Assembly: GCA_018262875.1 (NCBI GenBank)
Contig: JADFDL010000002.1
Span: forward strand, 1-28,148
Source of the DNA: Rhodocyclaceae bacterium
GTDB taxonomy: Bacteria; Pseudomonadota; Gammaproteobacteria; Burkholderiales; Rhodocyclaceae
Direction of reading: 5' to 3'
DNA: 28,148 bases
Shown: positions 1 to 6,273 of the stretch, in pieces
Layout: each line of letters begins with the position of its first letter
Position numbering within the stretch: the first letter of the stretch is position 1
Translations under genes and position numbers: made by a program
Notes under the pieces: generated by a model
What the model was told of the DNA's origin: nothing
What the model saw: the letters and a program-made list of their open reading frames with translations, nothing else
Database searches by the model: none

Positions 1-2
1 AG

Positions 3-257
3 GCCGCCGCTGTTTCCAACGCCCGCGCGCTCATGCAGGCCGTCGCCAACGAGCCGGCCACGCTGAAGCTCGGCGTGATCTGCGAGCGCCTGGGCTTCAC
101 GATGACGGCCGCGTTCCTGGCCGACACGCTGCACATCAAGCCGGCGCGCGCCGACGGCGCAGCGAATCTCTACACCGAGTCGCAGTACCAGACCATCTGC
201 CGCCAGTTGATCAGCCACATCGGCGCGATGGCCGAGCTGTACACGGAGGCCGCCTGA
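3..257 (+). CDS. phage hypothetical protein, 5'-truncated
   Basis: The frame is open from the window edge to the stop at 255-257. An ATG lies at 33, but the ten codons before it (AAVSNARAL and so on) read as ordinary protein, so the gene probably starts outside the window. The visible part has a segment beginning LKLGVICERLGF and ends in QTICRQLISHIGAM. From memory, this pattern (LGxIxERLGF, Lys/Leu-Tyr, then an Ile-Cys near the end) occurs at the C-termini of phage regulatory or antirepressor-like proteins, but I cannot confirm a family. The stop overlaps the next start as TGATG, so it is translationally coupled to the operon that follows. Function unknown. Confidence 0.6.
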   Translation, partial: AAAVSNARALMQAVANEPATLKLGVICERLGFTMTAAFLADTLHIKPARADGAANLYTESQYQTICRQLISHIGAMAELYTEAA

Positions 258-688
258 TGGACGCGCTGGTCTACTACGTCGCCGTCGCCAACCACGACGG
301 CTGCCCGCCGATCGAAGACAGCGAATACGAGGACCCGCAGGCCGACAAGTACACGGGGCCGATCGTCTTCGAGCAGTACCTGAACGACTGCACGCTGGAA
401 ATAGCGAAGGCGCGGCTCGCCTGCAAGGCCATGGAGCAGTGCGGCGGCGGCCGGCTGGCGCGGCTGGATTTCGACCTGCAGGGCGACCCGTCCGAGCCGC
501 ATGTCGTCGTCGCTGGTCACGATGGCGAGCGCAAGGATCTAGGCCCGCTGGTATTTGAAACCTACGTTGGGCCAGGCAAGAACACGCGCGACGTGGCGCA
601 AGCGCATGCCGCCAGCATTGAGCGCCGCTACGGCGCCTGCCGCATCGCCCGGCTGGTGTTCGAGGACATCGACGGGAGGCCGCTGTGA
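257..688 (+). CDS. phage hypothetical protein with an internal duplication
   Basis: A 143-residue protein starting at the ATG that overlaps the preceding stop (TGATG). I do not recognise the family. It contains two copies of a motif of about 41 residues: residues 34-74 begin GPIVFEQY and end RLARLDFDL, and residues 96-137 begin GPLVFETY and end RIARLVFED. Between those ends each copy has an Ala-rich helix-like stretch. The protein is acidic at its N-terminus (EDSEYEDPQAD). Its end overlaps the following GTG start as GTGA. The duplication suggests a two-lobed fold or a pseudo-dimer; no catalytic motif is visible. Confidence 0.75.
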   Translation: MDALVYYVAVANHDGCPPIEDSEYEDPQADKYTGPIVFEQYLNDCTLEIAKARLACKAMEQCGGGRLARLDFDLQGDPSEPHVVVAGHDGERKDLGPLVFETYVGPGKNTRDVAQAHAASIERRYGACRIARLVFEDIDGRPL

Positions 689-888
689 TCCCACTGCACG
701 AAGCCGCGATCGAGTACGCGGCCGACGTGGCGGCATCCGCGCGCGGCATCACGCCGCTGGAACCGATGCTGGTGCGCGCGTTCATGGCCGGCGCTCTGGA
801 GGCGTCGAGGCGAAAGCCGCACCACACGCTGCGCGAGTGCCTGGACTTCGCGCGGACCATCGGCACGGCTGCGGAGGTGGCGCGATGA
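685..888 (+). CDS. small phage hypothetical protein (GTG start)
   Basis: A 67-residue protein. The GTG start is chosen because it overlaps the previous stop as GTGA, and the next start overlaps this stop, giving an unbroken coupled chain. It is predicted to be largely helical, with no signal peptide or membrane segment. The sequence (beginning MIPLHEAAIEYAADVAAS) has no motif I recognise. It sits in the small-gene operon upstream of the nucleotide-metabolism gene. Function unknown. Confidence 0.65.
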   Translation: MIPLHEAAIEYAADVAASARGITPLEPMLVRAFMAGALEASRRKPHHTLRECLDFARTIGTAAEVAR

Positions 889-1208
889 TGCTTTCCCTAT
901 CCAAACTGAATGCCCTCAAGGCCGAGGCCGACGTTGCCGACCGAAGGGCCGCCAGCTCCGCTGAGTTGCAGGAAAGACTGCGGCAAATCCGCATAGGGGA
1001 CGCGCCGCTGATGGTCGCCTACAAGAACCTTGGGCACTGGCAGAACGACATCAGGTCGCTCATCGAAGGCGTGCTCAACGAATTCGGCGCGGACATGCTG
1101 CGCATCATTGAGATGCGTCAGGAGGCATTCGCGCGCAAGTGCAAGACCGAAGCTGCGGCCAAGCGCGCGCAGCTCTTGACCGTCGTGGCCGAGGAAAAGA
1201 AGCCATGA
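885..1208 (+). CDS. phage hypothetical protein, helical
   Basis: A 107-residue protein starting at the first of two tandem ATGs (885 and 888); the first overlaps the preceding stop as ATGA. The reading frame extends further upstream, but that part is an Arg-rich shadow of the neighbouring genes. The composition (many Ala, Glu, Lys, Arg and Leu, few Gly or Pro) predicts long helices, probably coiled coil, with a Lys-rich end (EEKKP). No enzyme motif seen. It overlaps the next gene by ATGA. Function unknown. Confidence 0.7.
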   Translation: MMLSLSKLNALKAEADVADRRAASSAELQERLRQIRIGDAPLMVAYKNLGHWQNDIRSLIEGVLNEFGADMLRIIEMRQEAFARKCKTEAAAKRAQLLTVVAEEKKP

Positions 1209-1381
1209 CCACCACCCTACGCGACGCCATGGCCGCCGCGCGCATCAACCGCATGAAGGGGCGCATGGCGCGGGCCTGGGCGCAGCGGCAGCGCGAGGCC
1301 GAGCCCAGCGAGCACCCGGTGTGCCCGGCGCCGCCCGTCAACCTGCGCGTGCGCGAGTCGCTGACGACTTCCACCCCCTGA
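1205..1381 (+). CDS. small basic phage hypothetical protein
   Basis: A 58-residue protein with ATG at 1205 overlapping the previous stop. The N-terminal half is strongly basic and helical (residues 10-31 are rich in Arg and Lys, for example RINRMKGRMARAWAQRQR), and the C-terminal half is Pro-rich. A nucleic-acid-binding or chaperone role would be compatible, but nothing specific supports it. It is the last gene of this coupled run; 29 bases separate it from the next gene, which has its own ribosome binding site. Confidence 0.55.
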   Translation: MTTTLRDAMAAARINRMKGRMARAWAQRQREAEPSEHPVCPAPPVNLRVRESLTTSTP

Positions 1382-1396
1382 CAACCACCAACGCCC

Positions 1397-1404
1397 AAGG
1401 AGGG
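1397..1404 (+). promoter_or_regulatory. strong Shine-Dalgarno
   Basis: AAGGAGGG ends 6 bases before the ATG at 1411. It is the only near-perfect Shine-Dalgarno in the left-hand operon, where the other genes rely on stop-start overlap, and it fixes the start at 1411 rather than an upstream one in the same frame. Confidence 0.8.
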
Positions 1405-1410
1405 CAATTC

Positions 1411-1911
1411 ATGTTCCAGCTCGAAAGTCTCACCAAAGTTAGCGTGTTAGACGTCCGCGTGCTCAGCCAGAAGGACCGCAAGCCCGACGAACTGCCGGGC
1501 GTGCAGCTGCTGCTGCAGGCCACGCTCGGCGCCGGCGTGCTCGCCATGTTCGACGGCTTCCTGCCGGGCCTGCTGTACCGCAAGCCCAGCGGCAAGACGC
1601 AGAGCGAACTGGACGGCCTGGAAACCGCCGAGCTGACCGTCATCGGCGAGCACGTCAAGCGCATGCCCTGGGTCTACGAACAGACCGGCTGCGAGGTGAC
1701 GATCGACTTCGGCATCGGCGGCGGCAGCAACCTGGTGCTGGCCGACGTGAAGGTGCACCGCGTGTCGATGCGGCCGGAGCAGACCGGCGTGGTGCTGCAG
1801 TGGACCGCCGACGCGCTGGGCCTGAACGACAGCACGCGCGGCAAGCTGACCGGGCTGAAGCGCACCGACGTTCAGATGCTGCTGAAGGGCCCAGAGGTCG
1901 CGGTGGAGTGA
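1411..1911 (+). CDS. phage hypothetical protein, beta-rich
   Basis: A 166-residue protein, start fixed by AAGGAGGG at 1397. I do not recognise it. The sequence alternates hydrophobic and polar residues as in beta strands; it contains an FDGFLPGLLYR segment near residues 47-57, a Gly-rich turn (GIGGGSN) near residue 103, and a C-terminal VQMLLKGPEV. No signal peptide or membrane helix. The strong ribosome binding site implies higher expression than its neighbours. Its stop overlaps the next ATG (TGATG), so it is coupled to the nucleotide-metabolism gene. A role in phage DNA metabolism is possible only by position. Confidence 0.75.
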   Translation: MFQLESLTKVSVLDVRVLSQKDRKPDELPGVQLLLQATLGAGVLAMFDGFLPGLLYRKPSGKTQSELDGLETAELTVIGEHVKRMPWVYEQTGCEVTIDFGIGGGSNLVLADVKVHRVSMRPEQTGVVLQWTADALGLNDSTRGKLTGLKRTDVQMLLKGPEVAVE

Positions 1912-2528
1912 TGCGCGTCTACCTCAGTGGCCCCATGTCGGGCATCGCCGACAACAACTTTCCGGCGTTCCACGAGCGCGCGGCCCAGCTGCGCGCGCAA
2001 GGCTTCGATGTCGTCAGCCCCGCCGAGATCCCGGAGGCCGGCGGCACGTGGGAGCTGTGCCTGCGCGCCGACATCCGCGAGCTGTGCACCTGCGACGCCA
2101 TCGCGCTGATGCCGGGCTGGGAGGGCAGCAAGGGTGCGAACCTCGAGCTGCACATCGCGCATCGCCTGGGCATGCAGGTGATGCACCTGCCGCCGGTGTT
2201 CGACTTGGTGGCGCACCTGCGCCGGCAAGCCGACTTCAGCGAGCGCACGTTCGGCCCTGGAGCGCGCACATCGGGCGTCTGCGACCACATCCGCAAGGAA
2301 CTGGTCGAGGTCGAGGAAAGCGGCGGCTCGCTGGCAGAGTGGACCGACGTGATCATCCTAGCGCTCGATGGCGCGTGGCGCAGCGGTGCATCTCCAGAGG
2401 AAATCATCGCGGCCGTCGTCGCCAAGCAGACCAAGAACGAGGGCCGCCGCTGGCCGGATTGGCGCACTGCCGACACCGGCAAGGCCATCGAGCACGTGCG
2501 CGACGGCGCGGATGCGGTGGCTTCATGA
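1911..2528 (+). CDS. DUF4406 - DUF550 (MazG-like) fusion, nucleotide metabolism
   Basis: A 205-residue two-domain protein. Residues 1-93 match the DUF4406 pattern, a relative of nucleoside 2-deoxyribosyltransferases: an N-terminal YLSGPMSG nucleotide-binding loop, then WELCLRADI, CDAIALMPGWE, SKGA and a late Glu. Residues 107-185 match DUF550, annotated in many phages as a dATP/dGTP diphosphohydrolase N-terminal region: FSERTFGPG, then E130-x2-E133 and E143-x2-D146, the metal-binding pattern of all-alpha NTP pyrophosphohydrolases, ending in KNEGRRWPDW. It probably acts in the cytoplasm to cleave or prune nucleotides during infection; substrate unknown. Start overlaps the previous stop and its stop overlaps the next ATG. 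Each domain is common alone; the pairing is discussed in the findings. Confidence 0.8.
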   Translation: MRVYLSGPMSGIADNNFPAFHERAAQLRAQGFDVVSPAEIPEAGGTWELCLRADIRELCTCDAIALMPGWEGSKGANLELHIAHRLGMQVMHLPPVFDLVAHLRRQADFSERTFGPGARTSGVCDHIRKELVEVEESGGSLAEWTDVIILALDGAWRSGASPEEIIAAVVAKQTKNEGRRWPDWRTADTGKAIEHVRDGADAVAS

Positions 2529-2605
2529 TGCTCACCTGCGGCCCGCAGCTGTGCCACGTCGACACCTGCAAGCGCCCGGGCTGCAGCCGCGAGGCGCTCA
2601 GCTAG
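2525..2605 (+). CDS. 26-residue Cys-rich micropeptide
   Basis: A very short frame starting at an ATG that overlaps the previous stop as ATGA, matching every other junction of this operon. The peptide has cysteines at residues 5, 10, 15 and 20, an exact C-x4-C-x4-C-x4-C ladder, with His11 and Lys/Arg between them. Four regularly spaced cysteines in 26 residues suggest a metal-binding knuckle, but the length is at the limit of what can be called from sequence. It is the last gene of the + operon; its stop overlaps the stop of the converging - strand gene. Confidence 0.45.
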   Translation: MMLTCGPQLCHVDTCKRPGCSREALS

Positions 2606-2801
2606 CGTCGATCTGGCCAGCAGGAGGGGCCGCCCGCCGCACGAACATCGGTTCGACCGTCGCATGGTTGCGCGCCGCGTACAGATCGGCTCGCGTGCGA
2701 TCCGGCCCGATGCGCGCCTCGTAGCCGTCCGCATGCGTCACGAGGTAGCCCACCAGCACCTCGACGGTGCCGCGCTCGGCGGTTGGCTCTGCGCCGGTCA
2801 T
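2598..2801 (-). CDS. small phage hypothetical protein
   Basis: A 67-residue protein, the last gene of the late operon. The ATG at 2801 is chosen because it overlaps the stop of the gene before it (ATGA); the longer frame upstream is Arg/Gly-rich shadow sequence. The central part (DRTRADLYAARNHATVEPMFVRR) resembles small conserved phage proteins with a similar AxxYAARxHA...PMFVRR core, by recollection only. No membrane segment. Function unknown. It ends 8 bases inside the terminal + strand gene. Confidence 0.65.
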   Translation of the reverse strand: MTGAEPTAERGTVEVLVGYLVTHADGYEARIGPDRTRADLYAARNHATVEPMFVRRAAPPAGQIDAS

Positions 2802-2989
2802 GGGTTGCCGATCAGCTCGTTTGCCCACTCGCGCGCCAGGCGTGCGGCGCCTGCCGCCTCGATGGCGTGCTCCAGCGCCTCGGCCGTATCGAGCCTGCGC
2901 AGGGCCGCTGCCAGCGCGTCGAGAGCGCTTGCGGCATTCCACGCCGCCTCCCTGGCGTGCGATACCGCCATCGCGGCGTCATGCGTCAT
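2798..2989 (-). CDS. small Ala-rich phage hypothetical protein
   Basis: A 63-residue helical protein, Ala-rich throughout, coupled by ATGA overlaps to the genes on both sides. Sequence of the type AREAAWNAASALDALAAALRR suggests one or two amphipathic helices or a short coiled coil. No signal peptide or clear transmembrane segment. Not recognised; position next to the lysis genes does not by itself make it a lysis protein. Confidence 0.6.
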   Translation of the reverse strand: MTHDAAMAVSHAREAAWNAASALDALAAALRRLDTAEALEHAIEAAGAARLAREWANELIGNP

Positions 2990-3297
2990 CTCGTCGCCTC
3001 CATTGCCACCACCAGCGTGCTGCAGCCGGCCAGCGCGTCGCGCGCCTCCGTCGACATCTGCACCAGCAGCGCCTGCACGGCGCGCACCTGATCCGCCGTC
3101 ATGTCGCGCCCGTCAATGCGCCCGGTGTTTCCGCCGAGGTATTCGATGTCCTCGCCGCTCATGGCCGGCGGCTCGCTCATGTCAACGCTCACGCCGTTGT
3201 GCCGCGCGTAGCCCACCGTGCGATACCAGCGCAGCAGACTGGCGTGCGCGTGGCCGGTGGCTGTGTACCAGCGATTCAGCTCGTCGAAGTCACTCAC
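2986..3297 (-). CDS. phage hypothetical protein downstream of lysis genes
   Basis: A protein of 103 residues from the GTG at 3297, which overlaps the preceding stop by 8 bases; an ATG at 3324 would add nine residues (MRQGGGWCA) and overlap more. I prefer the GTG, reading (V/M)SDFDELNRWY. Contents: a Trp/Tyr-rich N-terminus (RWYTATGHAHASLLRWYRTVGY), then a segment around SGEDIEYLGG and a helical C-terminus with QVRAVQALLVQM. No signal peptide or membrane helix, so it does not look like a spanin. Not recognised. Confidence 0.55.
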   Translation of the reverse strand: MSDFDELNRWYTATGHAHASLLRWYRTVGYARHNGVSVDMSEPPAMSGEDIEYLGGNTGRIDGRDMTADQVRAVQALLVQMSTEARDALAGCSTLVVAMEATR

Positions 3298-3691
3298 GGC
3301 ACACCACCCACCGCCCTGCCGCATGGCGGATCAGCCCGCGCCGGCGCAGCCGTCGTGTGTGCAAGTCCAACACCTTGCGCCAGTCCCGCCCAGCGGCCAC
3401 GCGCTGCGCCTCGGCCCGCGCGGCGTTGGTGGTCCCCGTGCTGCGGATGCTCTCCAGAATCTGCCGGTCCAGGTCGCTCGGCGTTCGCCCGCAGCGCATC
3501 GCCGCCCGCAGCGCCTGCGCATCCGTCTCCAGAGACGCCTGCAGCGCCGGCCAGCGCACCAGCAGCGCCAGGTCATCGCGCAGCTTCTCGACGGCCGAGG
3601 CGCGGGCCGCGAGCACGCGGTCGGGCGCACCGCCGGCCAGCAGCGCGATCACGGCCTGGCGCGACGTGAAGACCTTGGCCGACGTGCTCAA
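3290..3691 (-). CDS. possible winged-helix phage protein (TTG start)
   Basis: A 133-residue protein. No ATG lies in a useful place; the TTG at 3691 overlaps the stop of the endolysin gene as TTGA, so it is the likely start. The frame continues far upstream only as a shadow of the endolysin gene. The C-terminal half (from TPSDLDRQILESI to LRRRGLIRHAAGRWVV) looks like a helix-turn-helix followed by a wing: helix, turn near RSTGTT, basic helix LDLHTRRLRRRGLI, then a strand pair ending GRWVV. This suggests DNA binding, perhaps late regulation, but the fold call is by eye. No membrane segment, so it is not an Rz-type spanin. Confidence 0.55.
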   Translation of the reverse strand: MSTSAKVFTSRQAVIALLAGGAPDRVLAARASAVEKLRDDLALLVRWPALQASLETDAQALRAAMRCGRTPSDLDRQILESIRSTGTTNAARAEAQRVAAGRDWRKVLDLHTRRLRRRGLIRHAAGRWVVCRE

Positions 3692-4212
3692 GGCGCCGAC
3701 CTGTTGCGGCTGGTGGTCTGGCCGTAGTAGTACCCGATCAGCCCGCCAAGGATCAGCCCGACGATGCCGTTGGCAATGGCCGCGCGCACATCCTCGCTGA
3801 AGGGCGCGCCGAACAGCCCGACCACGGCGCCCACCACCATGTACACCAGCGGCAGCAGCCCCAGCGCCACCACGAAGCTGGGGCTGCGCCAGATCGGCTC
3901 GCCGCTGGCGACGAAAACCGCATCGGCTTCGCGGGCCGCCGCGATGCCGCCGCCCGCCTCGGCCAGCTCGAACCACCGGTCGTGCACCGCCTGGCGCACC
4001 GCCTGCGCGGCCTGCGGGTCGGTGGCCACACGCTCGACCACATCCTGTTCGTTGACGGCGCCCAGCGCGTCCTTGGCCACCTCGAACACCTTGGCCGCGG
4101 TGGCTGCATGCTTCTCGGCGCTGGCGCTGTCGGGCTTGATGAGCTTGACCAGCTCTGGCACGGCGCTGGTCAGCACGGGCAGCAGCGCGCCGATGATGGC
4201 GGGGATGGGCAT
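3688..4212 (-). CDS. possible separate holin-like product from internal start
   Basis: Within the endolysin-holin frame, the ATG of Met172 (4212) is preceded by AGGAG with a 6-base gap. Initiation here would give a 174-residue protein, beginning MPIPAIIGALLPVL, that contains only the two-helix membrane domain. This is an in-frame alternative to the full-length product, so one gene could supply both a tethered lysozyme and a free holin-like protein. The sequence supports the site; whether it is used is inferred. Confidence 0.5.
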   Translation of the reverse strand: MPIPAIIGALLPVLTSAVPELVKLIKPDSASAEKHAATAAKVFEVAKDALGAVNEQDVVERVATDPQAAQAVRQAVHDRWFELAEAGGGIAAAREADAVFVASGEPIWRSPSFVVALGLLPLVYMVVGAVVGLFGAPFSEDVRAAIANGIVGLILGGLIGYYYGQTTSRNRSAP

Positions 4213-4725
4213 GGGGGTCTCCTGTGGCATGGTGGGGGGTTCGGCGCCGGCCAGCGCGCCGCCGGCCTGGGAATAGGTGGCGTGCGCCTGGGCCAGCGTC
4301 TTGGTGGGCTGGCCATAGGGGCTGCCGGGCAGGCTGGCCCACTCCTTGGCGCACTTGGCAATGGCTTCGTTCAGCCTCCCGGCCATGGCGTCGGCCAGGC
4401 CGCCGCGACGGCGGATCAGGAACACCGCCGCCAGGTCCTGGCTGGCCGGGCTGAAGTCGGGCAGCGCCAGCGCCTTGGCGCATTCGTCCCACGTGCGGCT
4501 CAGGAACTGGTAGGCACCCGCGGCGCTGCTGGTCCATCGGCCGGCGGTGATGACCTTGCGCGGGTGGTCGGCGTAGCTGTCGAAGTGGCTGCCGCCGTAG
4601 TGGCGCCGGTAGCCGTCGGCATCGGCCGTGCCCTCGCCGGCGCGGATGACGGCCAGGAAGGCGCGCAGGTTGCCCGACGAGGCCAGCGCATCGGCGCAGA
4701 GCTGGCGCAGATCGGCCGGGGTCAT
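3688..4725 (-). CDS. endolysin (lambda R-like) fused to holin-like membrane domain
   Basis: A single 345-residue frame with two parts. Residues 18-157 follow the lambda R endolysin (GH104 lytic transglycosylase): FLAVIRAGEGT with catalytic-type Glu31, then YADHPRKVITAGRWTSSAAGAYQFLSRTWDE, DFSPASQDLAA, IRRRGGLADAM and WASLPGSPYGQP. Such enzymes cut peptidoglycan glycan chains. A Pro/Met linker (160-172) follows. Residues 173-345 hold a hydrophobic start (PAIIGALLPVL), a helical acidic stretch, and two strong transmembrane helices (about 283-306 and 316-335) with a YYYGQTTSRNR tail, as in two-helix phage holin-like proteins. The usual lambda R length is 158. No frameshift is visible in the sequence. 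An internal start with a ribosome binding site is listed separately. Confidence 0.8.
   Translation of the reverse strand: MTPADLRQLCADALASSGNLRAFLAVIRAGEGTADADGYRRHYGGSHFDSYADHPRKVITAGRWTSSAAGAYQFLSRTWDECAKALALPDFSPASQDLAAVFLIRRRGGLADAMAGRLNEAIAKCAKEWASLPGSPYGQPTKTLAQAHATYSQAGGALAGAEPPTMPQETPMPIPAIIGALLPVLTSAVPELVKLIKPDSASAEKHAATAAKVFEVAKDALGAVNEQDVVERVATDPQAAQAVRQAVHDRWFELAEAGGGIAAAREADAVFVASGEPIWRSPSFVVALGLLPLVYMVVGAVVGLFGAPFSEDVRAAIANGIVGLILGGLIGYYYGQTTSRNRSAP
4219..4223 (-). promoter_or_regulatory. internal Shine-Dalgarno in endolysin-holin gene
   Basis: AGGAG on the - strand, 6 bases before the internal ATG at 4212. It lies in the linker between the enzyme and membrane domains, where the codons encode PQET. 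Confidence 0.6.
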
Positions 4726-5039
4726 TGCATCCCCATCGCATCAGTGCTGCGCCGCCGCTGCGGCTCGCGCGCCAGGCGGTCGAGCGCCGTCGCCGCGCAG
4801 CCGATGGACAGCGCCAGGATCGACAGCATGGAGTCCACCGGCACGCGCACGTTGCCGCCATCGGCCAGCAGGAACACGAAGCGCGCGCCCAGCCCGCACA
4901 GCCCGGCCACCACCAGCCAGCGGCCAGACCCGGACAGCCGCGACTCGGTGATCCCGCGGTCGCGCGCCACGGCAAACTGAAGCACGGCGGCAATCCAGAT
5001 AGCGGCCGTCACAAGCATGTCCAGCAGGGTGTCGATCAT
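4722..5039 (-). CDS. small membrane protein of the lysis cassette
   Basis: A 105-residue protein starting at the ATG at 5039, which overlaps the stop of the upstream holin gene; its own stop overlaps the endolysin ATG (ATGA). Three hydrophobic stretches are visible: about residues 5-24 (LLDMLVTAAIWIAAVLQFAV), 43-60 and 71-88, with a basic Arg-rich tail (REPQRRRS). Size and three-helix layout fit a class I holin or an antiholin, but the sequence is not one I recognise. Its place between another holin-like gene and the endolysin supports a lysis role. Confidence 0.65.
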   Translation of the reverse strand: MIDTLLDMLVTAAIWIAAVLQFAVARDRGITESRLSGSGRWLVVAGLCGLGARFVFLLADGGNVRVPVDSMLSILALSIGCAATALDRLAREPQRRRSTDAMGMQ

Positions 5040-5383
5040 TTCGGCGCTCCGCCGCCGCGCAAGGCTTGCCAGATGCGCAGCGCAAGGTTGACCGGATCCG
5101 ACCGGAACTGCTGCGCGAAGGCGGCAAGCGTCACCAACAGATCGCGCGCGAAGAAGGCCGCGAGGATGATCCAGAACGCGGTGCGCGCTTCGGTCAGGCC
5201 CTCGTCGGCCATGTAGTGATAGGCCGCCCACGCCACCAGCATGGACGCGACGACATAGCCCAGCAGCGCCTTCAGCCCGCCCTCGCGGTCGCCGACCATC
5301 CAGCGGGCGACTGCTGCGGCCATGCCGTAGGTGGTCGGGTGCGCGGCGATCTCGTTCAACAGGGAGCGTAGTTCGTCTTTCAT
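5036..5383 (-). CDS. putative holin (LydA / holin superfamily III-like)
   Basis: A 115-residue protein. The ATG at 5383 overlaps the preceding stop as TGATG; a GTG one codon upstream is also possible. Contents: a polar N-terminus (MKDELRSLLNEIAAH), a weakly hydrophobic stretch near 18-30, then two strong membrane helices (about 38-59 and 67-90) separated by a short acidic loop (ADEGLTEAR), and a basic C-terminus. The layout and the MKDEL-type start resemble LydA-type phage holins. Coupled to the next membrane protein by ATGA. First gene of the lysis cassette. Confidence 0.65.
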   Translation of the reverse strand: MKDELRSLLNEIAAHPTTYGMAAAVARWMVGDREGGLKALLGYVVASMLVAWAAYHYMADEGLTEARTAFWIILAAFFARDLLVTLAAFAQQFRSDPVNLALRIWQALRGGGAPK

Positions 5384-6273
5384 CACAGGTCGTTCTCGGC
5401 CGCCGAGTTGAAGTACAGCTCGATGCCATGCAGCCGCGCATCCACGTTCAGCGTGTCGCTGCCGTTTGCCGGTGCGCGGGCCAGGCGGAAGAAGACGACA
5501 TCGCCAGCGGCAGGACTGCCGGCCACCGTGATGGCCGCAGACTCGGGGCCGACATAGACATCGTTCGTGGTGCCGCCGGTGTCGGTGCTGCCGACCGCTG
5601 TCCCGTAGGCCACGGCGATGGTGTCGTCATTGCTGACCGCCACGGCTTGCAGCTCCCACACCACGCCGAAGGTTGCGGCAGCGGCGTGCGACCAGACGGG
5701 CGCGAAGGTCACGGCTCCGCGATCCCAGCGCTTTGGCATCAGGATGGCGAACTGCGCGAATTCCTGCGACGAAGCATCGAAGTCGAGCGTCTGGATGTCC
5801 GGCTGATTCGCCGCGCTGGCGATGGTGGCCAGGGCCGCGCAGCCGCCTGACGCCGAAGGGCTCATGTCGCGGGCCGGAATCCAGCGCGCTGTGCGCCCGT
5901 AGCTGTTCCCGGCGAACGGGCCGAAGGGCCCGGCGCGATGGTCCTGCGTCGCCGTCACCACACTGCCGGCTGTCGTCAGTTGGTAAAGCCGCGCGTACAG
6001 CGCTGTGTTGTTCCAGTTGGTGATGGCCGTGCTCACGCTCACGGCGCCAGTGCTGCGCAACACAACCACGTAGTTCGTCGCTGCATTGGTGAGCGTGACC
6101 GTGCCGGCAGTGATGGATGTTCCGCCCCAGCGCCCGCCGTTGTATCCCCAGGTCAGCCCGGTGCTTGTGGCGTGGGCCTTGCCGAACACGCCCACATGGT
6201 CAAGGCCCTCGAAGTTCTCATTGATGATGACTTCAGGGTTCGCCTGATTGGCGGCCAGTTGCTGCAGTGCCAT
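5383..6273 (-). CDS. tail fibre / virion structural protein
   Basis: A 296-residue protein immediately after the J-like gene, with a strong ribosome binding site (AGGAGG). The N-terminal half (1-120) is Gly/Thr/Ala-rich and beta-like with a terminal DHRAGPFGPF; the C-terminal half (about 150-296) begins with a QEFAQFAILMPKRWD motif and continues as a beta domain to the end (GIELYFNSAAENDL). The latter domain is common in virion proteins of Proteobacteria phages. Position after J suggests a fibre or central-tip component with a host-contact role; the exact place in the particle is inferred. Confidence 0.7.
   Translation of the reverse strand: MALQQLAANQANPEVIINENFEGLDHVGVFGKAHATSTGLTWGYNGGRWGGTSITAGTVTLTNAATNYVVVLRSTGAVSVSTAITNWNNTALYARLYQLTTAGSVVTATQDHRAGPFGPFAGNSYGRTARWIPARDMSPSASGGCAALATIASAANQPDIQTLDFDASSQEFAQFAILMPKRWDRGAVTFAPVWSHAAAATFGVVWELQAVAVSNDDTIAVAYGTAVGSTDTGGTTNDVYVGPESAAITVAGSPAAGDVVFFRLARAPANGSDTLNVDARLHGIELYFNSAAENDL

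Noticed and set aside
3692..4993. Upstream part of the frame that contains the 133-residue protein
   Set aside because: Overlaps the endolysin gene in another frame on the same strand, with Arg/Gly/Pro-rich sequence; only the part after the TTG at 3691 reads as protein.
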